A DNA stretch of 15,019 bases from Phycisphaerae bacterium (GCA_030628445.1 DAOVQV010000007.1:1-15019); one strand, 5' to 3'; counted from the first letter of the stretch, positions 7,430-14,354 are shown. Notes: generated from the sequence alone by a model not told the origin. Made by a program: numbers and translations.

Positions 7430-7687
7430 ATGCCTCCCAAGGCCCGCAAAAGACCCCCCAAGGGTGCGTTGATGCGGATCTCCCAAGCCGCCAAAACCGC
7501 AGGGGTAAGTAACCAGACTATAGAGTACTACATCATGCTGGGACTCATTGAGCCCATCCGCAAACCCGACCGGAGGGGAAGGTTCTTCGACGCCAACCTA
7601 ATCACTCGGATCCGTCTGATCCACCAGCTCAACGAATCCGGGTATACGCTGCGCGCGATTCGCGAAACATATCTTCGGAGACGTTGA
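7430..7687 (+). CDS. Short MerR-type DNA-binding protein
   Basis: The 85-residue product is a stand-alone MerR-like winged-helix domain. After a basic N-terminal tail (PPKARKRPPKG) comes the helix-turn-helix RISQAAKTAGVSNQTIEYYIMLGLI (residues 16-40). The wing (KPDRRGRFFDANLITRIRLI) and second helical pair (GYTLRAIRETYL) follow. It ends there: the dimerisation coiled coil and effector domain of classical MerR proteins are missing. YIMLGL replaces the common Y-x-x-x-GLI/L wording but matches short MerR variants. A start at 7430 has only a distant GAGGCG; ATG 7472 is an alternative that removes the basic tail. It lies 60 bases before the histidine kinase gene and probably regulates it or itself. 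Confidence 0.75.
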   Translation: MPPKARKRPPKGALMRISQAAKTAGVSNQTIEYYIMLGLIEPIRKPDRRGRFFDANLITRIRLIHQLNESGYTLRAIRETYLRRR

Positions 7688-7688
7688 A

Positions 7689-7718
7689 CACCCAATGGTG
7701 GGTGAATCATCGTATAAT
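7689..7718 (+). promoter_or_regulatory. Dyad plus TATAAT between the merR-like and kinase genes
   Basis: A perfect inverted repeat, CACCCA-ATGG-TGGGTG (7689-7704), is followed by TATAAT at 7713-7718. A -35-like TTGAAC (7684-7689) overlaps the stop codon of the merR-like gene, with a 23-base spacer. MerR-family activators bind dyads inside overlong spacers (usually 19-20 bases), so this may be an operator-promoter for the kinase, although 23 is longer than usual. No T-run follows the hairpin, so it is not a terminator. Confidence 0.4.
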
Positions 7719-7747
7719 GCAGCGGCAATATCAGGATCACGTGGATC

Positions 7748-9388
7748 ATGGCCAGGAGATTCGTAAAGGTATCTCTAGCGACGAAGCTTCGCCTGCTTTA
7801 CACGGCCGCGGTGCTGGGGATTATCGCCGCGGCGCTCATCGTCCCGTGGTACTTCATGGAGCTGCTTGGCGAACAGGGCATCCAGCGCAGCGCCGCGGAG
7901 TTGACGCGGCTTCGGGTCAACGAATGGACCGACCAGCACCATAAGAACCCCGCCGCCGCCAAGGACGATCGCAGCACCGTCGCCGCGTTGTTTTCCCAGA
8001 GCAATACCCCCGGCCCCAAGGCCCTCAAAGGCCCGTATTTCATCCAACTGTCGGCGGACTTGGAGCCGGATCGTCCGTTGGACCCCGTTGCGCTGGATGC
8101 TTTGAGGGGTTTTGTCTCCAAACCCAACCAGCAACTCGCCGTGATCCGCTCCGAGGACCAGCAGGGCCGCGTGGTCTACCGGTGTTTCAGGGCCGTCCAA
8201 AGCACGAGCGTTTGCCGATCCTGTCACGATGATTCCCGCAAACCGCAGCTGGAATTCCAGCCGGGCCAACTCGTTGCGATGGTCGATCTGACCTTACCGG
8301 GCTCCGCCGCGGCCGGAACTATCGTCTGGTGGACGCGAGGCGCGTTTGTGGTCGGGATCGTCCTGGCGACGCTGCTGGCGTTTGTCCTGTTCGCCTTCAT
8401 CACCCAGCGTGTCATCCTGCGGCCCGTCCACAACCTGCAGAACCTCGCCGACAAGGTCACGGACGGCGACCTGACCGTACGAAGCAGCATCAGCACCGGC
8501 GACGAGCTTGAACGCCTCGGAGCAAGCTTCAACGAGATGCTCGACGCCCTCGCCGACCAGCACGAGAAGCTCCGCGCAGCCAACCGCGCTTTGGACCTGA
8601 AGCTCTACGAGCTGGGTGAAGCCAACGTCACCCTCTACCAGGCCAACAAGGTCAAGGACGAATTCCTCGCCAACATCTCTCACGAGCTGCGCACCCCGCT
8701 GAACAGCATCATGGGGTTCGCCGATCTGCTGTCCCAATCCCCCGACGATCGCATCCAGCGATACGGTCAGAACATCGCCACCTCCGCCAACAACCTGCTG
8801 AACATAATCAACGACCTGCTCGACCTGGCGAAGATAGAGGCCGGCAGGGCTGAGGTCAGGCTGGAGAAGGTCTCGGTAACCGACACGTGCCAGACGCTGG
8901 GGGCACTTATGAGGCCGCTGGCGGACAAGAAGGAACTGGATTTCCGGATCGAGCTTGACGAGGATCTGCCCATCATCATCTCCGACGCCTCCAAGCTCCA
9001 GCAGATCCTCTACAACCTCCTGTCCAACGCGATAAAGTTCACCCCCGTCGCCGGGCGGGTTACGCTGTCGGGCGGTCGGGCGGATACGCAGCAGTCCGGG
9101 CCCGCCGCCGAAGGCGTCTACATCTCGGTGGCGGATACCGGCCCGGGCATCGCAGAGACGGAGCAGCAGCAGATATTCGAGAAATTCCACCAGCTGGACA
9201 AGACCCTGACGAAAGAATCATCAGGGACCGGACTTGGGTTGGCGATCACTAAGGAGCTGACGAACCTGCTGACCGGGAGGCTTACCCTAAGAAGCTCGCC
9301 GGGTCAGGGGACCACATTCACCGTACACCTCCCGCTTGATGCGACCGGCGCGAAAGAGACCGTATCTCCCGGCGGCGCCGACCAGTAG
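7748..9388 (+). CDS. Sensor histidine kinase with CXXCH heme-c sensing domain
   Basis: The 546-residue product has a first membrane helix (about 14-36), an extracytoplasmic sensor region to about 190, and a second membrane helix (about 195-220). A HAMP domain (about 219-272) and a helical linker follow. HisKA has the phospho-accepting H312 in FLANISHELRTPLNS. The HATPase domain has its N box near 419-432 (N423, N427), the DTGPGI G1 box (463-468) and the GTGLGLAI G2 box (493-500). The sensor carries CRSCH (156-160), the heme-c attachment motif, on the side where cytochrome c maturation occurs. It resembles heme-binding (DUF3365/Tll0287-like) sensors that respond to redox state or gases. No response regulator is adjacent, so it is an orphan kinase. 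The ribosome binding site is weak. Confidence 0.92.
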   Translation: MARRFVKVSLATKLRLLYTAAVLGIIAAALIVPWYFMELLGEQGIQRSAAELTRLRVNEWTDQHHKNPAAAKDDRSTVAALFSQSNTPGPKALKGPYFIQLSADLEPDRPLDPVALDALRGFVSKPNQQLAVIRSEDQQGRVVYRCFRAVQSTSVCRSCHDDSRKPQLEFQPGQLVAMVDLTLPGSAAAGTIVWWTRGAFVVGIVLATLLAFVLFAFITQRVILRPVHNLQNLADKVTDGDLTVRSSISTGDELERLGASFNEMLDALADQHEKLRAANRALDLKLYELGEANVTLYQANKVKDEFLANISHELRTPLNSIMGFADLLSQSPDDRIQRYGQNIATSANNLLNIINDLLDLAKIEAGRAEVRLEKVSVTDTCQTLGALMRPLADKKELDFRIELDEDLPIIISDASKLQQILYNLLSNAIKFTPVAGRVTLSGGRADTQQSGPAAEGVYISVADTGPGIAETEQQQIFEKFHQLDKTLTKESSGTGLGLAITKELTNLLTGRLTLRSSPGQGTTFTVHLPLDATGAKETVSPGGADQ

Positions 9389-9413
9389 GCGCCCCGTAGA
9401 TTGACAAGGTCGC

Positions 9414-9947
9414 TTAGTACCACACCAGAACGATTATGTTCGGCTCGGTGGTCTTTCCCTGCATTGACCCGATACAATGGCCGACCTGCTTGACCTCGAT
9501 CTCCTCGGAGTCAATCCACTCGTTGATGTGGTTCTCCATGACCTGCAGGGGCGCCTCGGCTATCTTGGTGTGGAATACCCGGCATCGCGTGGCGCCCGTC
9601 CCGTTCAGGTTCATGGGGCGCTTGAACTGGAACCTCCCCATCGCCTGGGCCAATCCCGTACCGTAGGACCGCTTGGTGGAGCTCTGATCCTCGGTCGGTC
9701 GTGCAGCGCCGGCCCCGGTAGGCCTGATCGTCCTTGCCGGCGCCCCCGCGGGCGCTTCGCCGGGCCCACCCGCCAGCGATATGGGCTCGTCATCGCCGCT
9801 CTTGGCCGGCTCGGGGGTCAAGGAAATCGGCTCATCCTCGCCGGCGTCGTCGGTCTGTGCGGGCAGGGAAATGGGCTCGTCGTCGCCGGGCTCGGATCCC
9901 AAAGAGATGGGCTCGTCGTCGAAACTACTGGTGTTCTGATCTGACAT
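9414..9947 (-). CDS. DEPISL-repeat protein with small C-terminal domain
   Basis: The 177-residue product has an acidic, low-complexity N-terminal half with four near-identical heptads, (D/E)DEPISL, at residues 10-16, 22-28, 37-43 and 52-58. They are spaced 12, 15 and 15 residues apart by Gly/Pro/Glu-rich linkers. A Pro/Ala/Arg/Gly linker (60-100) leads to a compact C-terminal domain (about 119-177). That domain contains RCRVFHTKIAE, VMENHINEWIDSEEIEVKQV and a final strand IIVLVWY, resembling the pattern of small Cse60-like proteins only loosely. There is no signal peptide or membrane segment. GGGAG lies eight bases before ATG 9947. Function is unknown; repeated short acidic motifs suggest multivalent binding to a partner. 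It is convergent with the kinase gene. Confidence 0.8.
   Translation of the reverse strand: MSDQNTSSFDDEPISLGSEPGDDEPISLPAQTDDAGEDEPISLTPEPAKSGDDEPISLAGGPGEAPAGAPARTIRPTGAGAARPTEDQSSTKRSYGTGLAQAMGRFQFKRPMNLNGTGATRCRVFHTKIAEAPLQVMENHINEWIDSEEIEVKQVGHCIGSMQGKTTEPNIIVLVWY
9774..9920 (-). repeat. Four DEPISL-coding repeats
   Basis: The four heptad-coding units lie at 9900-9920, 9864-9884, 9819-9839 and 9774-9794. On the plus strand each contains a GGCTC(A/G)TC core. The third unit differs most in codon use, so the repeats are held by protein selection rather than recent duplication alone. Confidence 0.8.
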
Positions 9948-9973
9948 CTTTCAACTCCCGCGTCGCAATATGC

Positions 9974-9990
9974 CTTTCGATTGCCGAAAG
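9974..9990. promoter_or_regulatory. Inverted repeat in the divergent intergenic region
   Basis: CTTTCG-ATTGC-CGAAAG is a perfect 6-bp dyad 27 bases upstream of the DEPISL gene start. It overlaps a possible plus-strand -35 (TTGCCG 9981-9986) that is 17 bases from TGTTAT (10004-10009), which could serve the GH113-like gene. It could be an operator or a leader hairpin of the DEPISL gene. Confidence 0.35.
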
Positions 9991-10137
9991 AAATGACCTG
10001 AGCTGTTATTATATCGTCGCCGCGCCGGTATCGTCAACCCGGCACCGCCTCAATACGATCCGAAGCAAACTCAATGCGCAGGGACAGCACCCGCCGCGCA
10101 AGGACACCCCGGCCCTGCCGGAGGAGCGGAGACTGCG

Positions 10138-11289
10138 ATGCGTAAAGACAAGCTGGCGATACTGCTGGTTTTCGCGGGGATCATCGCTGTGATGGTCGCC
10201 GTCGAGTTGCAGCGAACCAACGGCACGGACACCCAGCCGGTAACAACTCGGCCCGCCAAAGCACCGGGACCCGTCGGGCGACTGCGCGGGATGGCGCTGC
10301 AACTACACTACAGTGACGAGTCACACCCATACGAGCAGCTCATCGGCGAGATCCCCAGCAGCGGCGCAGACGCGATATGCTTCGTTGTACATGCGTATCA
10401 GGAAAACGCATCGTCGGCCAGCATCTTCATCGACCGCAGAAAAACACCAAGCGACGATCGCCGCGTGAAGCTCATAGCCCAGGCCCACACCCAAGGGATG
10501 CGCGTTATCATCATGCCTATCGTCCTGCTGGAGAACGCCCGCACGGGCGAGTGGCGCGGGAAGATCAACCCGCCCGACTGGTCCGCCTGGTGGGAGGACT
10601 ACGCCAACTTCGTCACCTACTACGCCAAGATCGCCGCCGCCACCGGCGCGGAGGTCTTTATGGTCGGCTCGGAGCTTGTCAGCACCGAAGCCCAGACAGG
10701 CCGATGGCGCGACCTGATCGGAACGGTCAGGTGGGTGTATCCCGGGCTCATAAGCTACTCAGCCAACTGGGACCACTACCGCCCTATCAAGTGGTGGGAC
10801 GCCGTGGACATTATCGGGATGACCACGTACTACGATCTGACCGGCGGCGCCGAACCGACGCTGGAGCGGCTGGGCGGCGCGTGGGAGCCGATCAAGAAGG
10901 ACATTCTCAACTGGCGGGGCAAGAACCACCCGACAAAGCCGATCATGTTCACCGAAGTCGGCTGGCCGAACCAGGAGACGTGCGCGCAGTATCCGTGGAA
11001 CTACTACGAAGCTCCCGACAAGCCCGACCCCACCGCCCAGGCCAACTGCTTCGAGGCGTTCTTCGCCACCTGGATCGGCGAACCGGCCGTGTCCGGGTTT
11101 ATCGTCTGGGAGTGGCGGTCGAATCCGGCGACCCAGCCCGGCCCGGAAGATACCTCCTACACGCCCTGCGGGAAACCCGCGCTGGACGTGATACGCAGGT
11201 ACTACCAGATGCCCACACCCGCCGCCGGGGAGACGGGCTCAACTCACCCGGCGAATCAGGCAACCACAGCTGGCGCCCGGAGCGAATAG
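10138..11289 (+). CDS. Membrane-anchored GH113-like glycosidase
   Basis: The 383-residue product begins with an N-terminal signal anchor (residues 7-22) and a Thr/Pro/Ala linker (about 28-47). A TIM-barrel domain of the GH-A clan follows, most like family GH113 (beta-mannanase type). Motifs include WRGKINPPDWSAWWEDY (139-155), the likely acid/base Glu179 in FMVGSEL, SYSANWD (206-212), the nucleophile Glu273 in IMFTEVGWP, and WEWR near the barrel end. The domain is probably outside the cytoplasmic membrane, acting on beta-mannan or a related glycan; the substrate is inference. GGAG lies about six bases before ATG 10138. The tail after residue 355 is Thr/Ala-rich and disordered. Together with the GH130-type gene it hints at mannoside use. 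Confidence 0.82.
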   Translation: MRKDKLAILLVFAGIIAVMVAVELQRTNGTDTQPVTTRPAKAPGPVGRLRGMALQLHYSDESHPYEQLIGEIPSSGADAICFVVHAYQENASSASIFIDRRKTPSDDRRVKLIAQAHTQGMRVIIMPIVLLENARTGEWRGKINPPDWSAWWEDYANFVTYYAKIAAATGAEVFMVGSELVSTEAQTGRWRDLIGTVRWVYPGLISYSANWDHYRPIKWWDAVDIIGMTTYYDLTGGAEPTLERLGGAWEPIKKDILNWRGKNHPTKPIMFTEVGWPNQETCAQYPWNYYEAPDKPDPTAQANCFEAFFATWIGEPAVSGFIVWEWRSNPATQPGPEDTSYTPCGKPALDVIRRYYQMPTPAAGETGSTHPANQATTAGARSE

Positions 11290-11321
11290 GGACAGCAGAA
11301 GCCATACCAACTGGACCAACC

Positions 11322-12233
11322 ATGGAAAGCCACGATCAACAGACGAGACTCCCACACTCATGCGACATTCGTCGCTTGGGATTGTCGCCAGACGAGATCA
11401 CATCTATCGAAACCATTTGCCAACGGCATATCAACACGATCTACCGCATTTGCTGTAACGGCCAATGGTACGTGTTGAAATGCATCGCCCGTCCGGAGAT
11501 GTCGACCGAATTGCTGGCCTACAGACTATTGCTTCAAGAGCGCGTGCCGGTCTTACCCCATCGCGCGGGTGAGAATGCTCTACTGCTGGAAGACTTAGCA
11601 CATAGCGAGGTGTGGCGGATGGCCGAAGAGGCCGACATGGCCAGAGAGGAAACCGGACGCGCTATTGCGGAATGGTATAGGCGATTCCACGATGCCGGCA
11701 GGAGACTGCTGGCGAGGCAGACGCCCGGTCTGGATTCTCTCCAGCGTGAGACGGACAGGGTCACTGCAACGAGCGTTCGCTCGCTGCCAACACGCTTGGC
11801 GCTGCGAAATGTGCGCGTGGTGGATTGGGCCGCAGAGCAGGTCGAGCAGATTGTGCGAGCCATCCACCGGCTGCCTCAGACACTTAACTACAATGACTTC
11901 CACTGGTCAAACCTGGCGATGAGGAGGAGTGGCAGACAAGAAGGGATCGTATTCGACTACCACCTGCTCGGGGTTGGCATGGCTTATAGCGATTGCCGCA
12001 ACGTCGTGAGCAGCCTCCTAGGCAGGGCACGTGACGCGTTCCATGAGACCTACGGTGAGACCAGTGAGTTGGAGCGGCTGCTTGATGCGCCGGTCGCCAT
12101 ACTGCATGCGCTGTTGCAGGCTGCCGAATCCACTCGCCTGCCGCGCTGGGCTGGCCCACTTATCGATATGATTGACAATGGCACGTTCGAGAGGGAACTT
12201 CGCGCAGCTCTCGATGCGATCGGCCGTGAATAA
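11322..12233 (+). CDS. Aminoglycoside phosphotransferase-fold kinase
   Basis: The 303-residue product has the APH/choline-kinase fold. All catalytic positions can be placed: K53 in WYVLKCI, E63 in TELLAYRLL, the catalytic Asp192 and metal-binding Asn197 in NDFHWSNL, and Asp212 in IVFDYHLLGVG. The usual His of the HxD catalytic loop is Asn (N191-D192 context YND), a variation seen in some small-molecule kinases. It likely phosphorylates a sugar, amino alcohol or similar small molecule rather than giving antibiotic resistance. It starts 33 bases after the GH113-like gene. The start codon has no clear ribosome binding site, and the frame is open far upstream, but ATG 11322 gives the normal family length. 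The fold is secure; the substrate is unknown. Confidence 0.8.
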   Translation: MESHDQQTRLPHSCDIRRLGLSPDEITSIETICQRHINTIYRICCNGQWYVLKCIARPEMSTELLAYRLLLQERVPVLPHRAGENALLLEDLAHSEVWRMAEEADMAREETGRAIAEWYRRFHDAGRRLLARQTPGLDSLQRETDRVTATSVRSLPTRLALRNVRVVDWAAEQVEQIVRAIHRLPQTLNYNDFHWSNLAMRRSGRQEGIVFDYHLLGVGMAYSDCRNVVSSLLGRARDAFHETYGETSELERLLDAPVAILHALLQAAESTRLPRWAGPLIDMIDNGTFERELRAALDAIGRE

Positions 12234-12286
12234 GGGTTTAGCCTGCTTGACGTCGAAGATCCGAGGCCCGGACCAAGGAGAAGAAC

Positions 12287-13807
12287 ATGAGACCGAAGCA
12301 TCCTTCCATCGCCGCCAGTTTGTTGCTTCTCGCCGTATCGTATTCGTGCGCGGCCGCGGACGGGCTTGATATCTACGTGAACCCAACCCGCGGGAATGAC
12401 CGGGGCAAGGGAACAAGGGGGGCACCGCTGAAGACGGTCGCAGCCGCGATTTTACGAATCCCGAAAGTGATTCGGAAAGACGTCTCTATTCACCTCGCCG
12501 AGGGTCGTTACGAGACAACCGGCCGGACAGGACGCAACGCGAAGCGGTTGGAGCTGAACCGTCCCATGAGCGAAGGTGTTCGGGTTCGCATTGTCGGCAG
12601 CGCGGCCGGTTTCAACAAGCCCGCTCGGGCGGGCAGTGTCATCCTGAACTGGGAACCCGGTTCGTCCGAGTTCCTTATCACGGTGACCCAGGGACACTGG
12701 ACGTTGGAGAACATACAGGTCGCCACGAGGCGGCCTAACCAGCGCCGTGGAATCAGCGTTTGCGGACCGGGATTGCTGGAACTGCGCGACGTTCGCATCC
12801 ACACGGGTTCCCAGACAGCCCCCGGACTATACGCACACCACGCCGGCCGAATCCACCTGTATGGAACCATTGAACTGAACGAGGACCTGCACGAGAAAGG
12901 CGCAGAAGGCGACACCTTCTGCCGCCTCGAGGCGGAGCATTCCGGGTCGATCGCGTTCAAGCAGCGTAAGGGCGCTTCACTGTCGATCGGTAATGGGACG
13001 CTCGACGCACGGCGCTACGGGATCATCCAACTGGGCTGCGCAGAGGCCAGAATCACCTCCTGGACTCAATCCAATCCGATCGCTGTCAACAATTCCGGGC
13101 GCGTGGATCTGGACAGGACGACCACTTATCTCTGCGCCCGCAGCCCGCGCAACACACCGATCGGCCTGGAACACGACGGGCACGTGATGGCTGAAGGGGC
13201 GCGGATTATCATCCTCGGGTGCAACAACAACGATGCGATCATATTGCAGAAGGTCAGTTCGTTCTTCTGCAACGACGTCCAGATCAAGGGCAAGGTCAAG
13301 CGGGTGTTGATGGCGTACAGCGGTTCGACGCTGCTGGCAGGAATCATCGGAGACCTGGGGGCGGTACGGGCCACAACCGGCTCGACGATTATCGTCGAAA
13401 AATGCACCGGTAAGCTGATCGGCCCGTTCAAGGCGGACAAGATGGGCCAGATCTCGCTGCCCGACGGTAAGACAATCGCAGCGGTTTCCGACGCAACACC
13501 CAAGCCGGTAACTTTCGACGGAACGAACCTTCCCCCGCTGCACCTCGCCGCTTACGGCGGGCACCAGGTCAAGGCGGCCCGGCTGATCGACGAAGGCGCG
13601 GATGTAAACCGCAAAGGCCCCGCCGGAATGACGCCGCTGCACCTGGCCGCGATGCAAGGGCATCGCGGAGTCTGCGAATTGCTTCTGAGCAAGGGCGCGA
13701 ACTTAAGCGCTCGCACCGGGGGTGGGGTAACGCCAGCGGAAATCGCCGAGAATCACGGGCATAACACCCTGGCGAAATTCCTCCGCCAGAAGGCTTCTGA
13801 CAAATAG
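12287..13807 (+). CDS. Secreted parallel beta-helix protein with C-terminal ankyrin repeats
   Basis: The 506-residue product starts with a signal peptide (basic start, LLLLAV core, likely cleavage after CAAA near residue 24). A DUF1565-like opening, IYVNPTRGNDRGKGTRGAPLKTVAAAI (29-55), precedes a right-handed parallel beta-helix to about residue 405, with recurrent short strands such as GLLELRDVRI and GRIHLYGTIEL. The last 95 residues are ankyrin repeats: PPLHLAAYGGH (about 416-426), TPLHLAAMQGH (about 449-459) and a third ending at KFLRQK. Ankyrin repeats bind proteins, so the fusion may tether a beta-helix surface protein to a partner outside the cell. A near-perfect AAGGAG six bases before ATG 12287 fixes the start. 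No catalytic residues of pectate lyases are obvious. Confidence 0.85.
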   Translation: MRPKHPSIAASLLLLAVSYSCAAADGLDIYVNPTRGNDRGKGTRGAPLKTVAAAILRIPKVIRKDVSIHLAEGRYETTGRTGRNAKRLELNRPMSEGVRVRIVGSAAGFNKPARAGSVILNWEPGSSEFLITVTQGHWTLENIQVATRRPNQRRGISVCGPGLLELRDVRIHTGSQTAPGLYAHHAGRIHLYGTIELNEDLHEKGAEGDTFCRLEAEHSGSIAFKQRKGASLSIGNGTLDARRYGIIQLGCAEARITSWTQSNPIAVNNSGRVDLDRTTTYLCARSPRNTPIGLEHDGHVMAEGARIIILGCNNNDAIILQKVSSFFCNDVQIKGKVKRVLMAYSGSTLLAGIIGDLGAVRATTGSTIIVEKCTGKLIGPFKADKMGQISLPDGKTIAAVSDATPKPVTFDGTNLPPLHLAAYGGHQVKAARLIDEGADVNRKGPAGMTPLHLAAMQGHRGVCELLLSKGANLSARTGGGVTPAEIAENHGHNTLAKFLRQKASDK

Positions 13808-13829
13808 TCGTGACCACCGACGGATAGAG

Positions 13830-13864
13830 ACCCCGTTTCGGCAGAAAACAACCCCGCTTCAGCA
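13830..13864. repeat. Imperfect 14-bp direct repeat
   Basis: ACCCCGTTTCGGCA (13830-13843) and ACCCCGCTTCAGCA (13851-13864) differ at two positions and start 21 bp apart. They lie between the beta-helix gene stop and the tRNA fragment. No gene or terminator is seen in 13808-13876. Confidence 0.45.
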
Positions 13865-13876
13865 CCCACAGCACAC

Positions 13877-13918
13877 TGGGCGATACAGGGCTCGAACCTG
13901 TGACCTCACGGGTGTGAT
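13877..13918 (-). tRNA. 3' half of tRNA-Val(CAC), truncated at the anticodon loop (att-like)
   Basis: On the minus strand this segment reads as the 3' half of a tRNA. It has anticodon loop ATCACAC with anticodon CAC (13914-13916) after U33, and anticodon-stem 3' arm CCGTG (13907-13911). The variable loop is AGGTC and the T arm is ACAGG-TTCGAGC-CCTGT (13885-13901). The acceptor arm is ATCGCCC (13878-13884) and the discriminator is A (13877). CCA is not encoded. The 5' side is missing: the next bases, GTTGA, do not pair with CCGTG, and no D arm or GGGCGAT is found nearby. A break exactly at the anticodon loop is the usual result of integrase-mediated insertion into a tRNA gene. On that model the inserted element lies at higher coordinates. 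Confidence 0.75.
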
Positions 13919-13945
13919 TCAACTGGCGGCCATTCGACGTTCGCC

Positions 13946-13990
13946 GTAACCTATTGAAAACACGTTACCTACCCGTTGCACCCATTGCAA
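13946..13990. repeat. Two short inverted repeats next to the tRNA fragment
   Basis: GTAAC (13946-13950) pairs with GTTAC (13964-13968), and TTGCA (13976-13980) pairs with TGCAA (13986-13990) across a five-base loop. Both sit within 75 bp of the tRNA fragment and could be recombinase or excisionase sites if this is an attachment region. Each is short and could be chance. Confidence 0.3.
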
Positions 13991-13991
13991 G

Positions 13992-14022
13992 CGATTTCGC
14001 CCAAAACCGGCCGATTTCGCCC
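13992..14022. repeat. 20-bp-periodic direct repeat CGATTTCGCCC
   Basis: The 11-mer CGATTTCGCCC occurs exactly at 13992-14002 and 14012-14022. A partial third copy (CATTTCGA) follows at 14023-14030. Two identical 11-mers 20 bp (two helical turns) apart beside a tRNA attachment site resemble arm-type integrase or repressor sites. Confidence 0.6.
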
Positions 14023-14028
14023 CATTTC

Positions 14029-14041
14029 GAGTAGTCTACTC
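14029..14041. repeat. 13-bp palindrome GAGTAG-T-CTACTC
   Basis: A perfect palindrome with six-base arms and a one-base centre lies seven bases after the direct repeat. Its size fits a dimeric operator or recombinase core. No gene start lies next to it. Confidence 0.55.
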
Positions 14042-14091
14042 CCCTTGAATTGCAGCCAGCTCCGGCCACACTAAGGCGACTGCAGGCGTGC

Positions 14092-14258
14092 ATAACCACC
14101 GGGCCGTGGGCTTCGAGGTAGTCGCCGAAGTCCCGGCTGATCAGGGCCCGCCCCTGATCGGTCACCAGGAGTGGACGATCTTCCGGTGGCACATCTTCCA
14201 TGCCCGCGGCTTCACAGGCCAGCTCGCTCACTTCGCCGACAGCCGCGGATTCCAGCAC
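14092..14258 (-). pseudogene. Decayed IS3-like (rve/DDE) transposase core fragment
   Basis: About 52 codons on the minus strand match the middle of an integrase-core transposase: ELACEAAGM, then DRPLLVTDQGRALISRDFGDYLEAHG. The second catalytic Asp is kept in VTDQG (residue 34 of this frame), but the family's Asn after it is Gln. The frame is closed by a stop at 14274-14276 upstream, and similarity ends abruptly after HG, before the catalytic Glu. The first Asp and the N-terminal helix-turn-helix are absent. It is a remnant, not a functional gene; no terminal inverted repeats are visible. The whole gap 13919-14428 holds only this, repeats and a possible promoter. Confidence 0.6.
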
Positions 14259-14279
14259 GCGGCGAAAGCCCTGTCAAAC

Positions 14280-14307
14280 GCGCCGGCGTGCGAGTTACCG
14301 CCGGCGC
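14280..14307. repeat. GC-rich 9-bp hairpin
   Basis: GCGCCGGCG (14280-14288) pairs perfectly with CGCCGGCGC (14299-14307) around a 10-base loop. It lies just upstream of the transposase remnant. No T-run follows, so it may be part of the element end or a structured RNA rather than a classical terminator. Confidence 0.45.
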
Positions 14308-14354
14308 TGCCGGGAAGGTCGCGAATGGAGGTGCAAGCATGCGGAAGTGCGGGA

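Noticed and set aside
8294..9190. 298-codon frame antisense to the histidine kinase
   Set aside because: The kinase boxes on the plus strand are intact and family-typical; the antisense product has no recognisable domain.
10377..11321. Open frame across the GH113-like gene, in frame with the kinase gene (618 codons in total)
   Set aside because: The first 315 codons are Arg/Pro/His-rich and lie over a gene with clear GH113-like motifs. The kinase begins at 11322 at normal family length. The extension is a GC-driven shadow.
12977..13663. 228-codon frame antisense to the beta-helix gene
   Set aside because: It is opposite a gene with a signal peptide and ankyrin repeats; no domain is visible.
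13569..13922. Minus-strand frame starting NHTREVTGSSPVSP
   Set aside because: This peptide is the well-known spurious translation of a tRNA 3' half. The rest is antisense to the ankyrin repeats.
13877..13960. Group I intron interrupting tRNA-Val at the anticodon loop
   Set aside because: No 5' tRNA half or group I core was found in the sequence upstream on the minus strand up to the window end, so a simple attachment site is the better explanation.
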